From positions 124,001 through 188,000 of the forward strand of contig NZ_BOOH01000012.1 in the NCBI RefSeq assembly GCF_016863135.1: a DNA stretch of 64,000 nt, given 5' to 3'. The notes under the pieces were generated by a model. That model saw only the letters and a list, made by a program, of their open reading frames with translations. It had not been told where the DNA came from and made no database searches. This document shows positions 16,219 to 24,427 of the stretch, piece by piece (the stretch's first letter is position 1; each line of letters opens with the position of its first letter). The position numbers were made by a program, and so were the translations under genes. Origin of the DNA: Planobispora longispora (GTDB lineage Bacteria; Actinomycetota; Actinomycetes; Streptosporangiales; Streptosporangiaceae).

Positions 16219-17157
16219 ATGGCAAGGCCGACGGGGAATCGCACGCAGGACCAGCATGTCTCGGATCGGGACCTGCTGGGGACCTACCTGGCGGAGATCG
16301 GGAGGGTCCCCCTGCTGACCGCGGAGGAAGAGGTCGATCTCGCGAAGCGGATCGAGGCCGGCCTGTTCGCGGAGCAGTTGCTGGACGGCGGGCTGACGGA
16401 GCCGCGGATCGGGGACGCGGCCGACGAGGAGCTTGAACGACTGGCTATTTCGGGACAGCGGGCCAAGGATGAGTTCATCCAGGCCAATCTACGTCTTGTG
16501 GTGGCGGTCGCGCGCAAATATTCGGGACGGGGAATGCCGTTGATCGATTTGGTGCAGGAGGGGAACCTGGGCCTGGTCCGCGCGGTGGAGAAATTCGACT
16601 ATCGACGGGGTTACAAGTTCTCGACCTATGCCACGTGGTGGATTCGCCAGTCCGTGGGCCGCGCGATTCACGAGCAGGCCCGCCCGGTCCGGTTGCCCAC
16701 CCACGCGGGGGAGCAGATGACCCGCCTGATGCGGGTCCGCCGGGACATGCTGGCCGAGTTCGACCAGGAGCCGACGGACGCCGACCTGTCGGCGGTCCTG
16801 GAGCTGCCGATCGAGCGGGTCCGCGAGCTGCGCCGCTGGGCCTCCGACCCGGTCTCCCTCCAGCTGGGCGTGGGCGACGAGGACGAGACCGAGCTCGGCG
16901 ACATGATCGCCGATGAGACGTGGGCGGACCCCGAGCAGCAGGCCATGGAGATCCTGGACCGCGAGCGCCTGGAGCAGTGGCTGACCGGCCTGGAGGGCCA
17001 GACCCGCGAGATGCTCCGCTGGCGCTACGGCCTGATCGACGGCCGCGAGCACACCCTGACCGAGGTCGGCGAGCGCTACGGCATCGGCCGCGACCGCGCC
17101 CGCCGCATCGAGCGCGACGCCCTGGCCCGCCTGCGCAAGATGGCCATGGCCGCCTGA
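16219..17157 (+). CDS. Group 2 RNA polymerase sigma factor, HrdD-like
   Basis: A 312-residue sigma-70 protein lacking the long acidic region 1.1. Region 1.2 is DLLGTYLAEIGRVPLLTAEEE; region 2 carries the DLVQEGNLGLVRAVEKFD and FSTYATWWIRQ blocks (2.2-2.4); region 3 and the region 4.2 helix (TLTEVGERYGIGRDRARRIE) complete it. The near-perfect region 2.4 match to primary sigma factors implies housekeeping-like promoters. Size and the upstream SigR-type promoter match HrdD of Streptomyces, known from earlier work to depend partly on SigR. ATG 16219 has GAGGTG about 10 nt upstream. It is monocistronic; the next gene is convergent. Confidence 0.9.
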   Translation: MARPTGNRTQDQHVSDRDLLGTYLAEIGRVPLLTAEEEVDLAKRIEAGLFAEQLLDGGLTEPRIGDAADEELERLAISGQRAKDEFIQANLRLVVAVARKYSGRGMPLIDLVQEGNLGLVRAVEKFDYRRGYKFSTYATWWIRQSVGRAIHEQARPVRLPTHAGEQMTRLMRVRRDMLAEFDQEPTDADLSAVLELPIERVRELRRWASDPVSLQLGVGDEDETELGDMIADETWADPEQQAMEILDRERLEQWLTGLEGQTREMLRWRYGLIDGREHTLTEVGERYGIGRDRARRIERDALARLRKMAMAA

Positions 17158-17211
17158 TCTCCCGTGCGCCGCGAGCGGCGCGTCCGCCGCGCCGGCGGGC
17201 GCGCCGTTCCG

Positions 17212-17943
17212 TCAGTTCCGGCGGGCGACCGTGACGATCGAACGGCTGGCGCCGGTGACGGGACCGCGCCGCCAGTCGCCGTACTGCGCCTCGACGGCGA
17301 AACCGGCCTCGCTCAGGAACGCCCCCAGCGCGGGCACGTCCAGGAAGCGCAGGCTCGTACGGTCGACGCGCAGGACGGCGCCGTCCGAATCGCTGACCGT
17401 CTCGGTGAACGTCACGACGTCACCGACGACCGACTCGACGTGGTGCGCGACGCTCAGGGTGCGGCCGGTCGCGTACTCGACCCGGGAGGCGTTCGACGGG
17501 TTCCAGTCGTCCCAGGCTCGCGCCTGCGGGTGCCGCGTCTCGAAGGCGAACCCGCCGCCGTTGCGCAGCGCCGCCCGGATCGCGGTCAGCGAGGCCCGCA
17601 GCTCGTCGTCGCCCACCAGGCACTGGAACGCGTTGCCGGCCATCGTCGCCAGGTCGAACTCGCGATCCCAGGCCGCCTCCGCGGCGACGCCCGCCACCCA
17701 CTCGACGTCGGCGCGCCGCCGGGCCCGTTCCAGCGCCGCCGGGTCCGGATCCAGCCCGACCAGCCGCCCGGGGTGCCCGCACTCCCGGGCGTGGCGCAGC
17801 ATGCCGCCCGTCCCGCAGCCCACGTCCAGCACGGCCTCCGCCTTCATCACGAGGTCGTGGTAGAACGCGTCACCGGGATAACGCGCGACATCCCAGGGGT
17901 ACTGGAGGTCGTAAAGCTCTGCGGCGTCGGCATCGGAGAACAC
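17212..17943 (-). CDS. Class I SAM-dependent methyltransferase
   Basis: A 243-residue Rossmann-fold methyltransferase. Motif I is VLDVGCGTGG (about residues 39-48), preceded by a YDLQYPWDVARYPGDAFYHDLV segment that caps the cofactor pocket (first 15 residues quoted: YDLQYPWDVARYPGD); motif II GLDPDPAALERAR and a post-motif FDLATMAGNAFQCL follow. The C-terminal beta strands resemble small-molecule methyltransferases of the methyltransf_25 group. The start is a GTG at 17943 after GGAGT. It is convergent with the sigma gene across a 54-nt gap and apparently stands alone. Substrate unknown. Confidence 0.85.
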   Translation of the reverse strand: MFSDADAAELYDLQYPWDVARYPGDAFYHDLVMKAEAVLDVGCGTGGMLRHARECGHPGRLVGLDPDPAALERARRRADVEWVAGVAAEAAWDREFDLATMAGNAFQCLVGDDELRASLTAIRAALRNGGGFAFETRHPQARAWDDWNPSNASRVEYATGRTLSVAHHVESVVGDVVTFTETVSDSDGAVLRVDRTSLRFLDVPALGAFLSEAGFAVEAQYGDWRRGPVTGASRSIVTVARRN

Positions 17944-18108
17944 TCCGGCAGTATCGGTCGCCGCCCGGCGGCGGCCAACCGGTTTTCCCGGCCCGCGGGC
18001 CGAGGGCGCGCCTCGCGGGGCGAGGTGACCGCATGCCGCCGGAAGGCGCTCCCGGCCGCGGGAGGTTCACGGCTGGAGCGGATCCGCCGCGCGTCCCGGG
18101 CGGCCGGA

Positions 18109-18393
18109 TCAGGGCGGGCCGGATCCGGATATCTGATATCGGAGGACTTCGGCGTCGCGGATCATCGACGTCTGCTCGTCATCCGGCCCGGAGCTCCGGA
18201 AGGCGTCGAGGGCCTCCTCGGACTCCCATCTCTCGTAGACGTTGATCCGCCCGGCGTCGACCAGGTCGGCGCTCACCGCGAAGTCGAGGCAGCCGGAGGA
18301 GGAGCGGGCCTGCTCGACCACGCTCACGCAGCTCCGCAGATAGGTGTTCCGGACCTCCGGATCGACGGCGAGCCAGCCGGAAACAATGATCAT
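18109..18393 (-). CDS. Antibiotic biosynthesis monooxygenase (ABM) domain protein
   Basis: A 94-residue single-domain protein with the ferredoxin-like ABM fold: MIIVSGWLAVDPEVRNTYL, a central CLDFAVSADLVDAGRINVYERW strand pair (short form: DLVDAGRINVYERW) and the SEEALDAFRSSG helix. Such proteins act as cofactor-free quinol or heme-type monooxygenases, or in small-molecule detoxification. The ATG at 18393 gives the canonical N-terminus. It probably forms its own unit; a 165-nt gap without recognisable features separates it from the methyltransferase gene on the same strand. A putative quinol monooxygenase is the best guess. Confidence 0.8.
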   Translation of the reverse strand: MIIVSGWLAVDPEVRNTYLRSCVSVVEQARSSSGCLDFAVSADLVDAGRINVYERWESEEALDAFRSSGPDDEQTSMIRDAEVLRYQISGSGPP

Positions 18394-18422
18394 GCCGTCA
18401 TCGTAGGGTCCGCCACCGACAG

Positions 18423-18492
18423 AACCCGAAGGCCGTGACCGACGGAATCGGAGGGCCGTGACCGGCGGAACCCGAAGATCCGCGACCGGCGG
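18423..18492. repeat. Degenerate 23-24 bp tandem repeat, three units
   Basis: Three units beginning AACCCGAAGGCCGTGACC, AATCGGAGGGCCGTGACC and AACCCGAAGATCCGCGACC, each ending GACGG or GGCGG, lie head to tail between the ABM gene and the TetR gene, followed by a partial AACCCGG. The repeat is non-coding and may reflect slippage; no known function. Confidence 0.65.
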
Positions 18493-18540
18493 AACCCGGG
18501 CGGCGCGCGTCGTCCTGCCGGACAGCTCCGCGGGAGGCCT

Positions 18541-19110
18541 TCAGCCCGTCCGCAGCAGCCGCCGGAGGAGCTCCCCGACGACCGCCTCGGCGTTCCCCCC
18601 GTCCCCCGATCGCGCGACGAGCAGGGCGATCTCGTTGATCCCCGCCAGCAGCACGTGCGCGTGCAGGTCCACCTGGTCCTCCGGCAGCGCCCCGGTGGCG
18701 TGGAGGGCGGCTTTCAGCATGCCGAACGCGTGGCGTTCCTCCAGGGCTCGCCAGCGCTCCCAGCCGAGGACCGAGGGCGCGTCGATCAGGACGATCCGCC
18801 GGATCACGGGGTCTCCGGCCAGCCGGATCCAGGTCAGAACGCCGGTGCGCAGGGCCTCGGCCGGGTCGTCGATCTCCCGAACGGCCTCGGCGATCTTCGC
18901 TCCCGCGTCCGCCTCGACCGACTCCAGCACGGCCTCGAACAGCGCGTCCTTGCCCGCGTAGTGGTGGTAGAGCGCGCCCTTGCTCAGCCCCGACTCCTGC
19001 AGGACGGCCTCGATCGAGGCGCCCTCGTAACCGTGCTCGGCGAACAGCCGGGTGGCGATCGCGATGAGCTGGTCGCGGGTGGCCGCGCCGCGCCGGGCCT
19101 TGAGGTTCAT
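18541..19110 (-). CDS. TetR-family repressor
   Basis: A 189-residue regulator with an N-terminal HTH (residues 9-55: RDQLIAIATRLFAEHGYEGA, then ESGLSKGALYHHYAGKDALFEAV in part) and a helical ligand domain. ATG 19110 lies 17 nt from two palindromes that fill the divergent promoter region, so it most likely represses both itself and the alpha/beta hydrolase gene starting at 19186. The YHHYAGKDAL pattern is classic TetR helix 3-4. Ligand unknown; it is presumably the hydrolase's substrate or a related molecule. Confidence 0.92.
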   Translation of the reverse strand: MNLKARRGAATRDQLIAIATRLFAEHGYEGASIEAVLQESGLSKGALYHHYAGKDALFEAVLESVEADAGAKIAEAVREIDDPAEALRTGVLTWIRLAGDPVIRRIVLIDAPSVLGWERWRALEERHAFGMLKAALHATGALPEDQVDLHAHVLLAGINEIALLVARSGDGGNAEAVVGELLRRLLRTG

Positions 19111-19126
19111 GGAACCACTCTAGACA

Positions 19127-19167
19127 TACCGACCATCGGTCGGTAATTTTGCAGACCGACGGTCGGT
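19127..19167. promoter_or_regulatory. Two TetR-type operators in the divergent promoter region
   Basis: TACCGACC-ATC-GGTCGGTA is a perfect 19-bp dyad at 19127-19145, and ACCGAC-G-GTCGGT a 13-bp dyad at 19155-19167. Both are built from the half-site ACCGAC and lie between the TetR and hydrolase starts, centred 25 bp apart. This is the expected design for autoregulation and for repression of the divergent gene. Confidence 0.8.
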
Positions 19168-19185
19168 ATCCAAACGGAGGCTTCA

Positions 19186-20013
19186 ATGAACCTGAGCGCG
19201 TACGAGAAGACGATCGGCGACCTCGGCTACGTCGACGTGGGCGAGGGGGCGGCCACGCTGTTCGTGCACGGCGTCGGCACCGGCTCCCACCTGTGGCGCA
19301 ACGTCATCGCCGGGCTCAAGGACGAACGCCGCTGCATCGCGCTGGACCTTCCGCTCCACGGCCGGAGCCGGGCCCGCGACGACCTCTCCCTGCCGGCGCT
19401 CGCCGAGGTGCTGGAGGAGTTCTGCGCGAGGCTGGGGCTCGACCAGGTGGATCTGGTCGCCAACGACACGGGCGGCGCGGTGGCTCAGATCTTCGCGGTC
19501 AGGCACACCGGACGGCTCCGCACGCTCACGCTCACCAACTGCGACGTGCACGACGACCTGCCGCCCGAGGCGTTCAAGCCCACCGTCGAGCTGGCCGCCA
19601 GGGGCGAGCTGGCCCCGCTGGCCGCCGCGGCGCTCGACCGGCCGGAGCTGATCGCGGCCACCGTCTACGGGCAGGGCTACCAGCGCATCGAGGACCCCGG
19701 GGCCCTCGTCGAGGCGTACATGCGGCCGATCTTCGGCACCCCGGAGGGAGGCCGGGCCTTCGAGCGCATGCTGGTCGCGCTGGACGCCAAGGACCTCATC
19801 GCCATAGCGGCGGAGCTCGCCGCGCTGACCGTGCCGACGCTGGTGGCGTGGGGGACGGACGACGTCTTCTTCGGCCTCGACCGGGCCCGCTGGCTGCGCG
19901 ACACCATTCCGGGCGTCGAGGAGGTCGTCGAGATCGAGGGCGGCAGGCTCTTCTTCCCCGACGAGCGCGCCGCCGACCTTCTGCCGCACCTGCGCAGGCA
20001 CCTGGCCGGGTGA
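19186..20013 (+). CDS. Alpha/beta hydrolase with Asp nucleophile and no obvious catalytic His
   Basis: A 275-residue alpha/beta hydrolase. The oxyanion motif FVHGVGTGSHLW follows the first strands, and the nucleophile elbow reads VANDTGGAVA, putting Asp94 where serine hydrolases have Ser; haloalkane dehalogenases and epoxide hydrolases use Asp. The acid turn is AWGTDDVFF. In the region where the catalytic His should occur (usual pattern GxHxxxxE) the sequence is EGGRLFFPDERA, with Arg at about residue 254. It is either an atypical catalyst or a binding protein. GGAGG precedes the ATG by about 7 nt. TetR-controlled, divergent from its regulator. Substrate unknown. Confidence 0.85.
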   Translation: MNLSAYEKTIGDLGYVDVGEGAATLFVHGVGTGSHLWRNVIAGLKDERRCIALDLPLHGRSRARDDLSLPALAEVLEEFCARLGLDQVDLVANDTGGAVAQIFAVRHTGRLRTLTLTNCDVHDDLPPEAFKPTVELAARGELAPLAAAALDRPELIAATVYGQGYQRIEDPGALVEAYMRPIFGTPEGGRAFERMLVALDAKDLIAIAAELAALTVPTLVAWGTDDVFFGLDRARWLRDTIPGVEEVVEIEGGRLFFPDERAADLLPHLRRHLAG

Positions 20014-20370
20014 GGTCCGGCCGGGCGCCGGCGCGGCGGGCCGCCGAGCCCTTCCCGACTTCCGGGCGAAGCGGCCCCGGGCATGTTCCGGACATGTACG
20101 AGTCATGGAGTGACGTGTCCGAAACAAGGCCGAAACACCATCCCCCCGAGATTCACAGATGTGAAACACGCAAGGTCGTGGCCCGAAACCACGGGAGAAC
20201 ACGCTGTGGCGCACGGGAGAGGAAGCCGGACCGGAACGCCGTGAGGCGTCGCGGGCGAGGCGACCCAACCCTGCAGGAACGTCAGTGCGCGGCCGGTCGA
20301 AGGAGCCCTGGAAGCGTCCACTGCGACTGTGCAACCGGCCACACGCCAATCGGAAGGAGGGTCGCGTCGA
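20014..20370 (+). promoter_or_regulatory. Upstream region of amtB with GlnR-like boxes
   Basis: This 357-nt gap has no gene. At 20110-20136 stands GTGAC-N6-GAAAC-N6-GAAAC, agreeing with the actinobacterial GlnR box (GTnAC-N6-GAAAC and partial repeats). Further elements are GTGAAAC at about 20162-20168 and GTGGC-N2-GAAAC at about 20177-20188 within a CGTGG/CCACG dyad. Nitrogen limitation, through GlnR, should activate amtB-glnK-glnD. The site lies about 235 nt from the amtB start, so a long leader is implied. Confidence 0.75.
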
Positions 20371-22016
<1,646 letters not shown>

Positions 22017-22019
22017 CCG

Positions 22020-24296
22020 GTGAGAGGCGACACTCGCTCGTACGCCGCGGCCCGCAAGGAGCGGGCCGCGGACATCGACCGCTGGCTGACGGACCTGCTC
22101 CGGACCGCCTGCGGCACGCCGTACGGGAACAACGGGGGAACGAGAGGTACGGACGAGCGCGGCGCCCTGAGCGGGGTCGCGCTCGTCGCGGTTGGGAGCC
22201 TGGGGCGTTCGGAGCTCGCCCCGGGCAGTGATCTGGACCTGGTCCTGCTGCACGACGGCCGGGAGGACGTCGCGCGCATCGCGGACCGGATCTGGTACCC
22301 GGTCTGGGACTCCGGGATCGGCCTGGACCACTCGGTGCGGACCGTGGACGAGGCCGCCAAGGTCGCGCGGGAGGATCTGAAGGCGGTGCTCGGGCTGATC
22401 CAGGCCCGGCACGTGGCGGGGGACCCGGAGCTGACGCGGGCCGCGCGCGAGACCGTGCTCGCCGAGTGGCGGGCCGACTCCCGGCGCCGCCTGGGCGAGC
22501 TGCGGGAGGCCGCCAGCCGCCGCGTGGAGACCAGCGGCGAGCTGGCGTTCCTGCTCGAACCGGATCTGCGGGACGCGCGGGGCGGGCTCCGCGACGTGCA
22601 GGCGATGCAGGCCGTGGCGGCGGCCTGGGTGGCCTCGGCTCCCGGCCCCCGGGTCCGCGAGGCGTACGAGCTGCTGCTCGACATCAGGCACGGCCTGCAC
22701 CTGGTGACCGCGCGCGGCGCCGACCGGCTGGTCCTGCAGGAGCAGGACGCGGTCGCCGGGACGCTGGGGCTGCTCGACGCCGAGGCGCTGATGCGCAGGC
22801 TCGCGGAGGCGGGCCGGACGATCGCGCACGCCTTCGACGCCACCTGGCGCACCGTGGACCGGCTGCTGTCGGGCCCCGCGCCGAGGGGCCGCCGCCCGCT
22901 CGCCGACGGAGTGGTGGAGCACGGCGGCGAGGTGGTGCTGGCCCGCGGGGTCAACCCGCGCAAGGACCCCGTGCTCGTGCTCCGCGCGGCGGCGGCCGCC
23001 GCCGAGGCGGGGCTGCCGCTCGCTCCGGCCACCGTGAACACGCTGGCCGCCCAGTCGCCGCCGCTCCCGGTGCCCTGGCCGGACGAGGCGCGGGACGCGC
23101 TGGTCGCCCTGCTGGGCGCCGGGCGTGCGGCGGTGCCGGTCTGGGAGGAGCTGGACCAGGCGGGGGTGCTGGTCCGGCTCCTCCCGGACTGGGAGCGGGT
23201 ACGGCACCGCCCGCAGCGCAACCCGGTGCACCGCTACACGGTCGACCGCCACCTGATCGAGGCCGCCGCCGGGGCCGCGGCGTTCACGCGCGAGGTCTCC
23301 CGGCCCGACCTGCTGCTGATCTGCGCGCTCCTGCACGACATCGGCAAGGGCTATCCCGGCGACCACTCCACCACCGGCGCGGTCGTGGCCCGTGACATCG
23401 CCGTCCGGATGGGCCTGCCCCCGGCGGACGTCGAGGTCGTGGAGACCGTGGTCCGCCACCACCTGCTGCTGCCGGAGACCGCCACCCGCCGCGACCTGGA
23501 CGACCCGGTGACGATCTCCCGGGTGGCCGAGGCGGTCGGCTCGCGCGAGGTCCTGGAACTGCTCGCGGCCCTGGCCGTGGCCGACGGCAACGCCACCGGG
23601 CCGGCCGCGTGGAACGCCTGGAAGGCCTCCCTGGTCGCCGACCTGGTGCGCCGGACGCGGTCGGTGCTCTCGGGCACCCCGCTCCCGCCCGCGCCCTCGC
23701 TCTCTCCCGGGCAGGCGTCCCTGGCCCGGCACGGCGGCGGCGCGATCCGGGTCAACGGGGGAGCGGTCACCGTGGTCGCGCCCGACCGGGCGGGGCTGCT
23801 CTGGCACGCGGCCGGGGTGCTGGCCGCGCACCGCATGGTGGTGCGGGCGGCCTCGGCGGCCTCCGCGGGATCCACCGCCGTCATCGAGTTCTCGGTCGTC
23901 CCGGAGTACGGCTCGCCGCCCGACCCGGCGACGCTGGAGGCCGATCTGCGCCTGGTCCTGGCCGGCCGGCTCGACATCGAGCAACGCCTGGCCAGGAGGG
24001 CGCGTTCGATGCGCCCGGCCCGGGTGCCGGTCGCCCCGCCGCGCGTGACCCTGGTCGATGACGCATCTCACACCGCAACGGTCATAGAAGTACGCGCGCA
24101 CGACCGACCGGGGCTATTGTGGCGAATTGGCAGAGCGTTCGGCGAATGTGGTCTTGACGTACGCGCCGCGCGCGTTGAGACTCTCGGCGCAGAGGCGGTG
24201 GATGTCTTCTACGTGGTCGACAGGGCCGGGCGTCCCCTCACGGATGAGGCCCAGCGTGCACAGGTGAGAGATCAGGTACTTGCGGCGTTGCGATAA
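22020..24296 (+). CDS. glnD: [Protein-PII] nucleotidyltransferase
   Basis: A 758-residue bifunctional nitrogen sensor that modifies and demodifies GlnK. The nucleotidyltransferase motif is VGSLGRSELAPGSDLDL with acidic Asp71 and Asp73; the HD hydrolase domain carries LLHDIGKG with His439; two C-terminal ACT domains (about 575-640 and 685-755; VVAPDRAGLLWHAAGVL and RAHDRPGLLWRIGRAF) bind glutamine. Actinobacterial members use ATP rather than UTP. GTG 22020 follows the glnK stop by 3 nt. It closes the operon. A 131-nt gap follows, before conservon 1. Confidence 0.95.
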   Translation: MRGDTRSYAAARKERAADIDRWLTDLLRTACGTPYGNNGGTRGTDERGALSGVALVAVGSLGRSELAPGSDLDLVLLHDGREDVARIADRIWYPVWDSGIGLDHSVRTVDEAAKVAREDLKAVLGLIQARHVAGDPELTRAARETVLAEWRADSRRRLGELREAASRRVETSGELAFLLEPDLRDARGGLRDVQAMQAVAAAWVASAPGPRVREAYELLLDIRHGLHLVTARGADRLVLQEQDAVAGTLGLLDAEALMRRLAEAGRTIAHAFDATWRTVDRLLSGPAPRGRRPLADGVVEHGGEVVLARGVNPRKDPVLVLRAAAAAAEAGLPLAPATVNTLAAQSPPLPVPWPDEARDALVALLGAGRAAVPVWEELDQAGVLVRLLPDWERVRHRPQRNPVHRYTVDRHLIEAAAGAAAFTREVSRPDLLLICALLHDIGKGYPGDHSTTGAVVARDIAVRMGLPPADVEVVETVVRHHLLLPETATRRDLDDPVTISRVAEAVGSREVLELLAALAVADGNATGPAAWNAWKASLVADLVRRTRSVLSGTPLPPAPSLSPGQASLARHGGGAIRVNGGAVTVVAPDRAGLLWHAAGVLAAHRMVVRAASAASAGSTAVIEFSVVPEYGSPPDPATLEADLRLVLAGRLDIEQRLARRARSMRPARVPVAPPRVTLVDDASHTATVIEVRAHDRPGLLWRIGRAFGECGLDVRAARVETLGAEAVDVFYVVDRAGRPLTDEAQRAQVRDQVLAALR

Positions 24297-24340
24297 CCAT
24301 AAGAAATCAGTCTCTCGTCACCTTTGTAACGATTAAGTCC

Positions 24341-24366
24341 GGTTTGTCGGTTATGTCGGTTCTGTC
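24341..24366 (+). repeat. Tandem 8-9 bp direct repeats before conservon 1
   Basis: GGTTTGTC, GGTTATGTC and GGTTCTGTC stand head to tail 62-87 nt before the GTG of the first conservon kinase. Near one-helical-turn direct repeats of this kind often bind activators. No regulator is assigned. Confidence 0.4.
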
Positions 24367-24427
24367 CCGTGAACGTATGGTCTGATGATGACCACTCATG
24401 TCGTGATGGTGAAGGGTAGCGAGAGCG

